64,000 nucleotides of DNA, taken from the NCBI RefSeq assembly GCF_024171565.1, contig NZ_JALJZZ010000004.1, forward strand, positions 186,001 to 250,000, in the 5' to 3' direction. The notes under the pieces are model-generated. The model made no database searches. It was not told the DNA's origin and saw only the letters and a program-made list of their open reading frames with translations. A program made the position numbers and the translations under genes. Below are positions 1 through 9,162 of the stretch, piece after piece (position 1 is the stretch's first letter; the number at the start of each line of letters is the position of its first letter). This DNA is from Okibacterium sp. HSC-33S16 (GTDB lineage: Bacteria; Actinomycetota; Actinomycetes; Actinomycetales; Microbacteriaceae).

Positions 1-2
1 AT

Positions 3-278
3 GTTCCATGGGATGTTGCGGCTGCCTTCGCGATGCTTCTTTTTGTCACGGCGCTCCATCAGCCTTCTGCCTACTTGCTCACCTCGCCCCGTCTGTTGAC
101 ATTCCAAGCAGGTTCCTCAAGCGCTATGGCTTTGGCCGCGATTCCTCTGGCGATATTTCTGACTCCACTAGTGGGGGCTAGCGGGCCTATCTGGGCAATG
201 GTGATTGCTGTTGGGGCGTGTCAAATGATCCCGTGCATTATCCGAAGCTCCCTCTTTCTGAAAGGACACGCCGAATGA
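3..278 (+). CDS. Polysaccharide flippase, C-terminal fragment (partial at left edge)
   Basis: The reading frame is open from base 3, so the gene begins left of the window. The visible 91 residues are strongly hydrophobic with at least two membrane segments and end in a short basic/polar tail (KGHAE). Together with the glycosyltransferases that follow, this fits the last helices of a Wzx-type flippase or another polytopic polysaccharide exporter, which moves lipid-linked repeat units across the membrane. The stop codon overlaps the next start in an ATGA arrangement, suggesting one operon. The family call rests on hydrophobicity and context; no diagnostic motif is present in the fragment. Confidence 0.6.
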   Translation, partial: VPWDVAAAFAMLLFVTALHQPSAYLLTSPRLLTFQAGSSSAMALAAIPLAIFLTPLVGASGPIWAMVIAVGACQMIPCIIRSSLFLKGHAE

Positions 279-1324
279 AATCACGAACCGAGATGGTGGC
301 GCTTTACGACCCAAACGACCTCAACCCATATGGGTTAGAGGTCTCGAGAGTTATCGCTAACATCGGGGTTTCTGTCCGATATTGGGGAGTTGTCTCGAGA
401 GCAGTACCAGACGATATGGCTGATGCAGCCCGCTTGAAATTGGCGGGGTCCATTAAGAATGGAACTCTTCTTCGGCAGATCACTCGGCGCGTGGTCGGCC
501 CGGTGCAAGTCGCTCTTTCAATTCCCCTCTCGTCGCCCCTTGTTCTGGCATGGACGAGAGATGCGTGGGACGCATTCGTGTTCCTTTGTCGAGCCAGCAT
601 CGGAGGGCGCACGCTCGTGGTTTATCACAACCCGAAACAAGTGCGGCCGCGCCCCGGACTTCGAGGAACTTTAGAGCAAAGGTTGCTTCGTCGATCACGA
701 GCTTGTGTACATGCGTCCTGGATGGCGGACCTAGTGAAGGACTACGCGTCGGATGTTGTAGTTACACCCCACCCTCCTTTTAGCTTCGCCGCCGAAGCCA
801 CACCCTCAGTGGTGCCTCCGACGGATGTGCAACCGAAGCAAGTAACGATGGTCGGCGGGCTGAGGCCAGACAAAGGATCGATTGACCTGCCCGCAATCGC
901 ACGCGCCAGTGGCGGGGGCTGGACATTGCTCATCGCAGGGCCGGATGTTCTCACGGTCGAGGTCGCTGAGGCCGTTCGGGACGCTGGGGTAAACATCAAG
1001 TACGCGACCGATTCCATGCCGCCGACAGACGACGAGTTACGCGCGGCGATGAAAGGCAGCCGCGTTATGCTTGCGCCTTACCGTCTGGTCACCGAAAGCG
1101 GGTCTGTTCTTCTGGCGCTCAGCTTGGAAGTGCCGGTACTTGGATACTTCTCGACAGCTTTAAGTAGGGTGGTCGCTGAGAGTGCGCTTGCGGAAAGTCC
1201 GGAGGAGTTGGGGCAGAAGTTGAAACGATTCTTGAAAGAGCCGTGGGAAACCTTTCGCTTAAGTCCAGCTCAGCTCGCGCTTGAGTCCCGTCAAGGATGG
1301 GAGGCCGCTCTTGCTCGCCGATGA
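275..1324 (+). CDS. Glycosyltransferase, GT-B fold (GT4-like)
   Basis: A 349-residue protein. The start chosen is the ATG that overlaps the upstream stop (ATGA) and is preceded by GAAAGGA; a longer version from 218 would lie over the upstream gene. The C-terminal half carries the pattern of retaining GT-B enzymes: a strand then RPDKGS (the usual 'R..KG' phosphate-contacting element), an IAGPD strand, and a TESGS segment followed by VPVLGY, corresponding to the nucleotide-sugar Glu region. It probably adds one sugar to the lipid-linked exopolysaccharide repeat. Donor and linkage cannot be read from sequence. Lower GC and TTG/TTA codons contrast with genes after 9 kb. Confidence 0.75.
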   Translation: MKSRTEMVALYDPNDLNPYGLEVSRVIANIGVSVRYWGVVSRAVPDDMADAARLKLAGSIKNGTLLRQITRRVVGPVQVALSIPLSSPLVLAWTRDAWDAFVFLCRASIGGRTLVVYHNPKQVRPRPGLRGTLEQRLLRRSRACVHASWMADLVKDYASDVVVTPHPPFSFAAEATPSVVPPTDVQPKQVTMVGGLRPDKGSIDLPAIARASGGGWTLLIAGPDVLTVEVAEAVRDAGVNIKYATDSMPPTDDELRAAMKGSRVMLAPYRLVTESGSVLLALSLEVPVLGYFSTALSRVVAESALAESPEELGQKLKRFLKEPWETFRLSPAQLALESRQGWEAALARR

Positions 1325-2132
1325 GAAGAACTTGCAACTTACTATTGTTATCGCAACATTCAATGCAAGTGCATTCCTACCTGCGACACTCGCTTCGTTG
1401 GCGTCACAGCGTACTGATGCTCTAGCGAAGTGTGAGGTGATTATCGTCGACGGCAAGTCGGGAGACTCAACCTTAGAGATCGCCAAATCATCTCCAGTGG
1501 TCTCCCGCATCATATGCGAGCCGGATGACGGTATCTATGACGCCATGAACAAGGGCGCAAAACACGCGCGTGGCGCGTGGCTCCATTTTCTGAATGCAGG
1601 AGACGTACTTGCCGACAGCGAGTCGCTCAGTTCAACGCTTACGGCTCTAACCCGCGCCGACAAGGACGCGCACTTTTGGATGGTCGGAGGTGCGAATAAC
1701 CTCGGTGGCGGGGCGGGCGCGCCGAGGAAAATTCCCAATCTGCCACACATCTGGTGGAAGCACGCGCTCGGGCTTCAGCCTCACTGCCATCAGGCCACCT
1801 GGGTCCGTAGCGACCTGTTTCGAGCAATGGGTGGCTATTCGCTTGACTTCGGCTTGGCGGGAGACTTCGACCTCATACTGAGGATGGGATTGCTCGGTCG
1901 CCCGTTCGAAGAGCATTCCCTTTTGATTGGTTACCTTGGCGGGGGAGTATCTGAGAAGGAAGCGCACCTAATGCCGCAACTTCTTCATCGCGTACGATCG
2001 GAGCGATTGAACCTCACCGGGATGGCCCTCGCGGGCGATCGCCTCGTTAGCCGGATCGTTGTACTGCGGAATCGCACGAAAATTCGGCTCGGTGCGATGA
2101 GGCGGAAATCGCCGCTAACGCATAGTGCATAG
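1311..2132 (+). CDS. Glycosyltransferase family 2
   Basis: A 273-residue GT-A protein. Reading can be extended upstream to a TTG at 1281, but TTG 1311 has a strong GGGAGG six bases upstream and gives a normal N-terminus, so it is preferred; it overlaps the previous gene by 14 bases. Early motifs are typical of WcaA-like GT2 enzymes: TIVIATFN at the N-terminus, VIIVDGKSGD, then a GIYDAMNKG segment and FLNAGD, which take the place of the metal-binding DxD. It is expected to be cytosolic or membrane-associated and to extend the exopolysaccharide repeat unit. Acceptor unknown. Confidence 0.85.
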   Translation: MLADEKNLQLTIVIATFNASAFLPATLASLASQRTDALAKCEVIIVDGKSGDSTLEIAKSSPVVSRIICEPDDGIYDAMNKGAKHARGAWLHFLNAGDVLADSESLSSTLTALTRADKDAHFWMVGGANNLGGGAGAPRKIPNLPHIWWKHALGLQPHCHQATWVRSDLFRAMGGYSLDFGLAGDFDLILRMGLLGRPFEEHSLLIGYLGGGVSEKEAHLMPQLLHRVRSERLNLTGMALAGDRLVSRIVVLRNRTKIRLGAMRRKSPLTHSA

Positions 2133-2156
2133 CGGCGCCCTCCTTGCATCACTTAG

Positions 2157-3353
2157 CTACCGATTAAGCTTCGGTGGCCACCTCGCCGCGGTCACGTACT
2201 CGTTCTGGAGCTTGGCTCTCACCGACTCTTGGTTCAGTATTTCTGCGCTGAGTTGGCGGGCACCGTCGATAGCGCGATCACGTCGGCTACCGTCCGCCAA
2301 TAGTTCGTGAACGGCGTGGGCAATGGCGGCTGGGTCACAGTCGTCGACTACTATGCCGGCACCGAAAGCTTCGATGTCGGGTGCCAGGGCGGCCGAACGG
2401 GTCACCACCACCGGCTTTCCCAGTGACAAGGCGAGAACGAGTACATTTCCCCAGGGTTCGTCTTTAGAGGGGAGTACAAACACTCGGCACTCGCCTACTC
2501 GGGTCGGTACGTGTTCCCCGGGGACGGCGCCGTCATAGCGTAGCAGCTTGCACGCGGCGACATCCTCTCGAATTCCTGCTAGGTCACCCTGATCCGGACC
2601 GACTATGGAATAGTGATCCGTCCAACCCAACTTCTCCGCATGGACAGCCGCTGCAGCAAAGTCGGAAACCCTCTTTCGCGGCTCTAGGCGGGCAAGGAAC
2701 AGGGCTCCCTCTGGCGGAGCGGGCTCGGCGGGCGTTTCCCCTCGCAAGACGGGGTTACCAATACAAACCGTCCTCGGCATGCCGTGACCGCACCACCTTT
2801 TCAATTGCATCTCTTCGGTCGCGGTTAGCGCAATGACCGCGAAGGATCTCCGAAAAAGCGGACGAACAATCACGTCAAGCGCGCGATGAAGCGTGCTGGT
2901 GCGGGCGGTTAGCATGCCATGTGGCTGAAGTATTACCGGCCGTCTCAACACTAAACAGAGCAGGACTGCGGTAATCGGGAGAAATTCGCGGCTAAAACTA
3001 ATGTGGGCTACATCGACTTCCTTAACTGTGCGCAGCAGCGAGGCGACGGCCTTTAGCGAGCCTAGGGCCGGGAACCCCAACGGAGGGATCATCGAGCGGA
3101 CCGGTGCCAGCTCTACTCGAATGTTGGCCCGTTCGACCGGGTACGGTCGGTCATTACGCAAGAACCCTGCAACTAGCACCACCGATAGGTCCGCGTTTGC
3201 TACGAGCTTGGCTTGCGCGAGGGCTGTGTCAGAAGGGCCGCCGTATTTACCACTCGCGCTGACGAGGGGCACTGCACGCATAACCCTCAGTTCAGCATCT
3301 CCTGTACGCTGTCGGCCGACACCGCCGTTGTTTTCCAATCTTTTGTTGTTCAC
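2157..3353 (-). CDS. Glycosyltransferase family 4
   Basis: A 398-residue GT-B protein on the minus strand. From GTG 3353 it overlaps the upstream acetyltransferase stop as GTGA, which argues for coupled translation. An internal ATG at 3281 gives the more usual GT4 opening (MRAVPLVSASGKYGGP) and remains possible. The C-terminal domain shows FLARLEPRKR, a YSIVGPD strand, VFVLPSKDEPWGN and SLGKPVVV, the usual GT4 donor-site elements. With the acetyltransferase at 3350-3994 it forms a two-gene unit transcribed against the rest of the polysaccharide cluster. Sugar specificity is not deducible. Confidence 0.85.
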   Translation of the reverse strand: MNNKRLENNGGVGRQRTGDAELRVMRAVPLVSASGKYGGPSDTALAQAKLVANADLSVVLVAGFLRNDRPYPVERANIRVELAPVRSMIPPLGFPALGSLKAVASLLRTVKEVDVAHISFSREFLPITAVLLCLVLRRPVILQPHGMLTARTSTLHRALDVIVRPLFRRSFAVIALTATEEMQLKRWCGHGMPRTVCIGNPVLRGETPAEPAPPEGALFLARLEPRKRVSDFAAAAVHAEKLGWTDHYSIVGPDQGDLAGIREDVAACKLLRYDGAVPGEHVPTRVGECRVFVLPSKDEPWGNVLVLALSLGKPVVVTRSAALAPDIEAFGAGIVVDDCDPAAIAHAVHELLADGSRRDRAIDGARQLSAEILNQESVRAKLQNEYVTAARWPPKLNR

Positions 3354-3994
3354 GTTTGCTCTCGGTCAGGGAAACGTCTCCCGCGAACCTCACCGGGGGC
3401 TGCGCCGAAAATAGCGTTGCTTGGCACATCCGAGCCAGCAACACACGTCCCCGGGGTGACCAAAGCGGATTGCCCAATAACTGATCCGCCGAGGATGACA
3501 CATCGGCTTGTTATCCATGCGCCGGCCGCGATGTGTATTGGACGTGTAACGAGCGCCATGTCTTGACGATGCCGGTGACTTCCTGTCGTAAGGAATGTAT
3601 CTTGAGACACGACCACGTCGTGCTCTAGGTGAATGTGGTCTTGGTTGTGGAACCACACTCCTTCGCCAATCCACGACCGGTCTCCAATATGGAGCTTCCA
3701 GGGCAATTTGACGCGAGTACGCGGACGGAAAACGACGCCGCTGCCAATGTCCGCTCCGAACTTGCGAAGCACCCAAATGCGTAACCCAGAACTGATTTGC
3801 CAGGCGTTCGTCACGAATAATAGTTCGCAGATAGCCCAAAAGTAAACGAGCGCTCGCGGTCTATCCCATGCTTCCCGTTCGCCGGGAGCATCCGCCAAGT
3901 TCACAACCGGAACGCCGTCGAGGTTGAGCGGCTCGCCCTGCTTCACCGCATCCCCCATACGTTGTTGTGACCAATTATCGAATAGTCTCACCAC
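3350..3994 (-). CDS. WcaF-like hexapeptide-repeat O-acetyltransferase
   Basis: A 214-residue left-handed beta-helix acyltransferase. The second half has the imperfect hexapeptide rungs of LbH proteins (IGSGVVF, IGDRSWIGEGV, VVVSQDTFL, VILGGSVIGQ, VTPGTCVAG) and the GSHRHRQD loop that in WcaF/NodL relatives carries the catalytic His. It probably transfers acetyl from acetyl-CoA onto a sugar of the exopolysaccharide. Start: GTG 3994, with GGGGAG about ten bases upstream; a second GTG follows immediately. Its first base abuts the start codon of the divergent gene at 3995, so its promoter must lie inside that gene. Confidence 0.85.
   Translation of the reverse strand: MVRLFDNWSQQRMGDAVKQGEPLNLDGVPVVNLADAPGEREAWDRPRALVYFWAICELLFVTNAWQISSGLRIWVLRKFGADIGSGVVFRPRTRVKLPWKLHIGDRSWIGEGVWFHNQDHIHLEHDVVVSQDTFLTTGSHRHRQDMALVTRPIHIAAGAWITSRCVILGGSVIGQSALVTPGTCVAGSDVPSNAIFGAAPGEVRGRRFPDREQT
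3983..3988 (+). promoter_or_regulatory. Candidate leaderless -10 element (TAGTCT)
   Basis: TAGTCT fits the actinobacterial TANNNT -10 consensus and is followed by exactly six bases and then ATG 3995. That spacing puts the expected transcription start on the A of the start codon. There is no purine-rich Shine-Dalgarno site in front of 3995. The element sits inside the first codons of the divergent acetyltransferase. This is inferred from spacing only. Confidence 0.5.
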
Positions 3995-5278
3995 ATGGTT
4001 TCGACTCCCCGCGTTTCAATTCTAGCGCTCAATTATCCGCCCGAGCCCACAGGCATATCTCCTTACATTGGGTCATTCGCGCGAGGCTTGCGTACGCGCG
4101 GTATCCCGGTGCGCGTCTATACGGCGCATCCTCACTATCCCGAATGGGAGTTCCGTGAAGGGTATGGTCAGTGGAGTCGACATGAACGCATCGATGAGAT
4201 CACGGTCACCCGTTTTCGTCACTATATTCCTAGGACACAAGATGGCATCCAGCGCCTGCTTTCAGAGATCTCGTTCGGCCTCCGGCTGGCGTTCGCGCAT
4301 TGGGGCAGGCCAGACGTTATCGTTTTGGTGTCGCCGGCGCTGTTCGCGACATCGATCGCTACCATCCGTGCCCGTCTCAGCAGGCGGAAGCCAGCCGTCG
4401 TAATCTGGGTTCAAGACATCTATAGCCTTGGAGTAATAGAGACTGGGACCGGAGGTCGGACCGTCGCCCGTGTGATGAAATCCGTGGAATCAGCCACTCT
4501 TCGTGCGGCGTCAGGCGTCGTCGTGATTCACTCCCGTTTCTCGTCGTACATCACAGACACCCTGGGTGTCGATCCAGAGCGAGTTCAAATGGTGCGCAAT
4601 TGGACGCACCTAGAACCGTTGCCGGCTCCTGACGTCGATCGCGTTCGGACCAGACACGGTTGGGGAGCCGCCGAGATTGTCGTATTGCACGCCGGGAATA
4701 TGGGCGCGAAACAGGGCCTTGAAAATGTCGTTGAAGCAGCGCGCCTCGCCGACGCACGCAAGTTGCCGGTGCGGTTTGTGCTGCTGGGCAACGGTAGCAA
4801 GCGGGAGCACCTCGAGAAGCTTGCGGAGCGGGTGGCAAGGCTTCAGTTCATCGATCCGCTCAACGACGGGGACTTTCAGGACGCAATTGCGTCGGCCGAC
4901 GTTTTACTCGTCAATGAGAAGCCGGGCGTTTCTGAAATGGCAGTACCGAGCAAACTGACTTCCTATTTCAGCACCGGTCGTCCCGTTCTCGCGGCAACGG
5001 ATCCTTTGGGCACCACCGCGGGCGAGATCATGGCGGCCCAGGCCGGTGTGGTCGTGACCCCCGGCGACCCGCAAGCTCTGGTGGATACCGCGCTTGCTCT
5101 AGGGAACGATCCGGGGCAATGCCGGATGTACGGTTCGAACGGACAGCGCTATCGCGACGAGGTGTTGGGCGAAAAGGCGGCGATCGATCGGTATGCTGAG
5201 TGGCTGAGAAGTCTGGCGGAGAAGCGTGCTCGCCCTGTCAGCGCGCGCCTGCCCAACAACCAAGGGGGAGACGCATGA
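3995..5278 (+). CDS. WcaI-family glycosyltransferase (GT4)
   Basis: A 427-residue GT-B enzyme. The N-terminus ([18 protein letters not shown], then HPHYPEW) is the signature of the WcaI/colanic-acid type of GT4. The C-terminal domain has [24 protein letters not shown], and [13 protein letters not shown] for donor binding. Start is ATG 3995, with no Shine-Dalgarno but a TAGTCT element at leaderless distance. It overlaps gmd by four bases (ATGA), so it probably heads the GT-gmd-fcl operon. WcaI relatives add fucose or glucuronate-type residues, which fits the GDP-fucose genes directly behind; the exact linkage is inference. Confidence 0.85.
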   Translation: MVSTPRVSILALNYPPEPTGISPYIGSFARGLRTRGIPVRVYTAHPHYPEWEFREGYGQWSRHERIDEITVTRFRHYIPRTQDGIQRLLSEISFGLRLAFAHWGRPDVIVLVSPALFATSIATIRARLSRRKPAVVIWVQDIYSLGVIETGTGGRTVARVMKSVESATLRAASGVVVIHSRFSSYITDTLGVDPERVQMVRNWTHLEPLPAPDVDRVRTRHGWGAAEIVVLHAGNMGAKQGLENVVEAARLADARKLPVRFVLLGNGSKREHLEKLAERVARLQFIDPLNDGDFQDAIASADVLLVNEKPGVSEMAVPSKLTSYFSTGRPVLAATDPLGTTAGEIMAAQAGVVVTPGDPQALVDTALALGNDPGQCRMYGSNGQRYRDEVLGEKAAIDRYAEWLRSLAEKRARPVSARLPNNQGGDA

Positions 5279-6306
5279 CGAAACGTGCACTGATTACCGG
5301 TATCACGGGCCAGGACGGTTCGTATTTGGCAGAACTGTTACTGTCGAAGGGCTATGAAGTCCATGGCCTCATCCGTCGAGCCTCAACATTTAATACGTCA
5401 CGTATTGACCACCTCTACGTTGACCCACATGACCCGTCCGCGAAATTGTTTCTGCATTATGGAGATTTAAGCGACGGTGCCCGTATGGTCACGTTACTTG
5501 GCGAGATTGAACCGGACGAGGTGTACAACCTCGCCGCCCAGTCCCACGTTCGTGTGTCCTTCGATGAGCCGGAGCACACCGCCGACACCACCGGGACTGG
5601 CACCATTCGACTTCTCGAAGCAGTCCGGGTGTCGGGGGTGCACTGCCGCTTCTACCAGGCGTCAAGTTCTGAAATGTTCGGTGCGACGCCACCGCCGCAG
5701 AACGAGGAGACCCCGTTCTACCCCCGCTCCCCGTATGGTGCCGCGAAAGTCTATTCCTACTGGATTACAAAAAATTACCGGGAAGCCTATGACATGTTCG
5801 CGGTAAACGGGATCCTATTCAATCACGAGTCGCCACGTCGCGGCGAGACTTTCGTGACTCGAAAGATCACCCGGGCTGTCGCGGCGATCGCGGCAGGCAA
5901 ACAGGAGCACGTCTACTTGGGGAACTTGGACTCGGTCCGAGATTGGGGCTATGCCGCCGAGTACGTTGAGGGTATGTGGCGGATGCTGCAAGCAAATGAG
6001 CCGGACGACTTCGTTCTCGCCACCGGCGGCAGCTTCACGGTTCGGGACTTCGTCGAAGCTTCGTTTACCCGTGCTGGTTTGGACTGGGAGAAACACGTCC
6101 GGTTCGATGAACGCTATCTCCGCCCCACTGAGGTTGATGCGCTCGTCGGGGACGCTTCCAAAGCAATGGACAAGCTTGGATGGATCCCCGAAGTCGACAC
6201 AGCAGAGCTCGCGCGCATCATGGTCGACGCCGATATTGAAGCTATGAAGCACGACGGCTCGCACTGGATTGATGCGCCGAAGTTGACTAGCTGGGGAACG
6301 AAATAG
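5275..6306 (+). CDS. gmd: GDP-mannose 4,6-dehydratase
   Basis: A 343-residue short-chain dehydrogenase that converts GDP-D-mannose to GDP-4-keto-6-deoxymannose, the first step to GDP-L-fucose. Motifs: the NADP Rossmann loop GITGQDG at residues 8-14, RRAS in the Gmd-specific position, the SSSE catalytic segment around 130-133, Tyr154-x3-Lys158, and the family signature [15 protein letters not shown] 5275 is preceded by GGGGGAG and overlaps the upstream stop. Length matches the family. It is followed with a one-base overlap by fcl, the next enzyme in the pathway. Confidence 0.97.
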   Translation: MTKRALITGITGQDGSYLAELLLSKGYEVHGLIRRASTFNTSRIDHLYVDPHDPSAKLFLHYGDLSDGARMVTLLGEIEPDEVYNLAAQSHVRVSFDEPEHTADTTGTGTIRLLEAVRVSGVHCRFYQASSSEMFGATPPPQNEETPFYPRSPYGAAKVYSYWITKNYREAYDMFAVNGILFNHESPRRGETFVTRKITRAVAAIAAGKQEHVYLGNLDSVRDWGYAAEYVEGMWRMLQANEPDDFVLATGGSFTVRDFVEASFTRAGLDWEKHVRFDERYLRPTEVDALVGDASKAMDKLGWIPEVDTAELARIMVDADIEAMKHDGSHWIDAPKLTSWGTK

Positions 6307-7283
6307 TGCCCGCCGAACAGGTCACCTACACACCCGGACCACTGGACCGGGACGCCACCTTCTATGTGGCCGGGCACCGTGGTTTGGTCGGTTCCGGGAT
6401 CTGGCGGTTGTTGGAGAAGGAAGGCTTCACCAACCTGATCGGCCGCACCTCCAAAGAACTGGACTTGAAGAACCGCGAGCAGGTGTTCGCGTTCTTCGAG
6501 GAAATGAAACCGAGATACGTGGTGTTGGCGGCGGCGAAGGTGGGTGGGATTCTCGCGAATGACACCTACCCGGTGGATTTCCTCAGCGAGAACATGCAAA
6601 TCCAGGTCAACGTCCTCGACGCCGCAGTGACGACAGGTGTGGAACGGTTGTTGTTCCTGGGTTCGAGTTGTATTTATCCGAAGTTGGCGCCTCAGCCGAT
6701 CAAGGAAGAACACATGCTGACCGGGCACCTGGAACCCACGAACGACGCGTATGCGATCGCGAAGATCGCCGGCATCCTCCAAGTCCAGGCGGTCCGCCGG
6801 CAGTACGGGTTGCCGTGGATCTCCGCAATGCCCACCAACCTCTACGGTCCCGGCGACAACTTCTCCCCCAAAGGCTCCCACGTCCTGCCCGCGCTGATTC
6901 GTCGTTACGACGAAGCCGTCCAGTGCGGTGCGGACACGGTCACGAACTGGGGCACCGGCACACCACGCCGGGAGTTCCTCCACGTCGACGACATGGCTTC
7001 CGCGTGCCTGCACTTGATGGAACACTACGACGGACCCGAACAGGTCAATGTCGGCACCGGAACCGACGTCACCATCAAAGAAATCGCCGAAACCATCGCA
7101 AAGGTCGTGGGATTCGAAGGCGCCACCGAATGGGACACCAGCAAACCCGACGGCACACCTCAGAAAGTCCTCGACGTCTCAAAACTAGCAGATGCTGGTT
7201 GGACAGCACAGGTCGGCCTCGAAGAGGGATTGACCTCAACCGTCGAATGGTATCGAGAACACGTCCACTCGTTGCGCATCTAA
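6306..7283 (+). CDS. fcl: GDP-L-fucose synthase
   Basis: A 325-residue epimerase/reductase that turns GDP-4-keto-6-deoxymannose into GDP-L-fucose. Seen: GHRGLVGSG nucleotide-binding loop, SSCIYPK with the catalytic Ser/Cys, Tyr149-x3-Lys153, and GDNFSPKGSHVLPALIRR, all diagnostic for Fcl/WcaG. The GTG start overlaps the gmd TAG by one base, with GGGGAA upstream, so the two are translationally linked. This gene is visibly richer in GC3 than the glycosyltransferases before it. It is the last intact gene of the exopolysaccharide operon; insertion-sequence debris begins about 100 bases later. Confidence 0.97.
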   Translation: MPAEQVTYTPGPLDRDATFYVAGHRGLVGSGIWRLLEKEGFTNLIGRTSKELDLKNREQVFAFFEEMKPRYVVLAAAKVGGILANDTYPVDFLSENMQIQVNVLDAAVTTGVERLLFLGSSCIYPKLAPQPIKEEHMLTGHLEPTNDAYAIAKIAGILQVQAVRRQYGLPWISAMPTNLYGPGDNFSPKGSHVLPALIRRYDEAVQCGADTVTNWGTGTPRREFLHVDDMASACLHLMEHYDGPEQVNVGTGTDVTIKEIAETIAKVVGFEGATEWDTSKPDGTPQKVLDVSKLADAGWTAQVGLEEGLTSTVEWYREHVHSLRI

Positions 7284-7380
7284 GCCCCATCGGCACGACG
7301 GCTTGTCGCCACTGTTTGTCTCGGATCACGAACTGCTGTAGTGAGTGGATGCGCTGCTAACAGGAGTTAGATGTACTGGG

Positions 7381-7659
7381 TCAGGAGGTTGGTGACACTC
7401 GGCTGATGGGTGTTGCTCCGATGCCGGTGTGGATGCGTTCAGTGTTGTAGCAGTTCAGCCACGGGTCAAGAGCTGCTGTGCGTTGGTCGTTGTTGGTGAA
7501 GACTTGCCGGTAGGCCCATTCGGTAGCGAGGGTGCGGTTCAGCCGCTCGACCTTGCCGTTGGTCCAGGGGCAATGCGGTTTGATGAAGCGTTGAATGGCT
7601 CCGATCTCAGCGACTGCGTCCTTGAACGCTTTCGATTTTCGATAGGGGAAGGCGTTTGC
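7381..7659 (-). pseudogene. IS481-type transposase, C-terminal remnant
   Basis: Reading the minus strand in the frame ending at TGA 7383-7381 gives a recognisable IS481/rve-core C-terminus: KSKAFKDAVAEIGAIQRF, KPHCPWTNGKVERLNR (which contains the final catalytic Glu region), LATEWAYRQVF and YNTERIHTGIG. An in-frame stop lies at 7662-7660 and the upstream half with the first two catalytic Asp residues is missing or unrecognisable, so it cannot be active. The bases just beyond the stop are a plausible element end, but no matching opposite end was found. It marks the boundary of the polysaccharide island. Confidence 0.85.
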
Positions 7660-8312
7660 TCAAGCGTAAGCATCAAAAAACCTCGCTTGGTGCCGCGACC
7701 GAGGCGCTCATTAATGCGAGGGCCGCCGTAGTCGTGCTCGAGCGTAACGAGTGCAAGTCGCTGAATTCGGTTGAACGGGGATGCCCAGTGAGCGACGCGT
7801 TGTGATCGATTGGAGAAATGCTTCGGCGTCGTTGTCTGGCGCGCGGCTGGCCTAGGACAGATTGGGCCTCGGGCGCCGCTAGTGTTCCGAGGTATGGGAG
7901 CTCCCTGGTATGGGGACTCCCCAGTTCGGGGTGGATCGCGCACGATGTGCGATAATGAGATATTCTCAGCTTTATAGATTTCCTCCGATTTCGTCGACAC
8001 GGGAGCAGTAATGGTTCCTTTACCTACCCACCTCCGAGTTGGTGACGGTCGGGGCGGAACTCATACCGCCGGCAGATTTCATGCGCTGGAGACTGTGGAG
8101 CGCGGGGCGTACACTGCGCTCCTTACCGCGGCTGGCTTCATCATCGTTACGCTTTTGAGGTTTGCCGAGCGTGGTGACCGTCGAGCAGGTAGGCCTCGCG
8201 GTTGATTGTCACTGATTCCTCACTGCTTGCGCTGGCTGAACAGGGTCTACTCGACGAGCTTTGTCCTGGGGTGCCCCTATGTTCTTTGCCAGGTGGTGAT
8301 CTGATGCTCGGC
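7660..8312. other. Non-coding mobile-element debris, no recognisable gene
   Basis: No reading frame here gives a protein that I recognise. The stretch between the two transposase remnants contains small inverted repeats (CGCAC/GTGCG around 7940 and TGAGA-TAT-TCTCA around 7956-7968) and a duplicated TATGGG...CTCCC sequence near 7890-7915. It is probably a patchwork of insertion-sequence ends. ORFs of 60-150 residues in this area have arbitrary composition and no start signals. Confidence 0.6.
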
Positions 8313-8860
8313 TTAATAAAGGGTGCCGTCGCGAAGCATGGCGAAGAGGACGTCGCAGCGTCGTCTGGCGAGGGCGATGAGGGCTTGATTGTGGCGTTTT
8401 CCTGGGATGAGTTTGCGGTCGTAATAGGCGCGTGAGGTTGGTTCTCGAGGGGCTGCGAACGCGAAGAGGGACAGTGCCCTTGTGAAGATCTCGTCGCCAC
8501 GCCAGGAGAGTTGTTCACCGCGGATCGAGGACCCGGATCGCCCCGCGACGGGGCGGGCCCGTAGGCGGCGAGGTGGCGGCGGTGGCGAAATGTTTGCCGG
8601 AGATCTCGGTGACGAGTCGGGCTGCAATCCTGACGCCGACTCCAGGGCATGCTCGTCAGGACGGCTTGAAGAGAGGGGCTTCCACGTGTCGCTCGACTTC
8701 AACAGTGATCTCTGTTCATTGCCGACGCAAACTTGCGAGCTGGTCTGCAAGGCGTGGCAGCGCCAAGGATGCGGCATCGGTACCGACCACGACCACCGTC
8801 TGCTCGGCGAGGGACTGGCTGATTCCGGTCGCCGGCTTCCTCGACGTGCGGCGCCTCAAA
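8313..8860 (-). pseudogene. IS110-family transposase remnant, frameshifted
   Basis: On the minus strand the C-terminus is intact and typical of IS110/IS1111: PTSRAYYDRK, GKRHNQALIALARRRCD, then VLFAMLRDGTLY and a stop at 8315-8313. Earlier parts fall in other frames: the transposase_20 element VGVRIAARLVTEISGKHFATAA is reached only after an inserted base in the 'MPGVG' codons (reads ATGCCCTGGAG), further deletions follow before SGSSIRGE, and an internal stop interrupts the segment ending LADQLASLRRQ. The N-terminal DEDD half is absent. It is therefore a decayed copy. Confidence 0.85.
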
Positions 8861-9147
8861 CATCGCATCGTGACCGCATTGACGTCGAAACATCGCGAGC
8901 GGCGAGGTGGCGATGCACGACTGGTCGTGTGCGTGCTCGTTAGCCGAGATGGTTCTTTCCCATTGTTTGAATAAGCCCAGATATTGCCACTGGTCGACGT
9001 AGCTTGATCTTCCGACCCGAAATCCTTCAGTTGCGTCTTGAACTACTCGTATTGGTCGGGTCCTGGAGGTTTTCATTGGGTTGGGCAGGGCGCCGACAGG
9101 ACCGTTGACCTGCTTCCTTTCAGTACGGCAAGAGTCGAGGAAAGCCG
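8861..9147. other. Intergenic region upstream of ugd
   Basis: About 290 bases with no supported gene. The left part may still belong to the IS110 remnant (minus-strand frames are broken). The right part carries the promoter region of the UDP-glucose dehydrogenase gene, ending in a TAGGCT at 9148-9153. Confidence 0.5.
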
Positions 9148-9153
9148 TAGGCT
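9148..9153 (+). promoter_or_regulatory. Candidate -10 element (TAGGCT) for ugd
   Basis: TAGGCT fits TANNNT and ends nine bases before ATG 9163, predicting a leader of only about three bases. No convincing -35 box or Shine-Dalgarno site is visible. Inferred from spacing. Confidence 0.4.
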
Positions 9154-9162
9154 GGAATCACA

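Noticed and set aside
8011-8437. Plus-strand small ORFs in the insertion-sequence debris
   Set aside because: No start signals; the minus strand carries the IS110 C-terminus over part of this stretch.
7381-8860. An active composite transposon bounded by the two insertion sequences
   Set aside because: Both transposases are truncated or frameshifted, they belong to different families, and no matching ends or target duplications were found.
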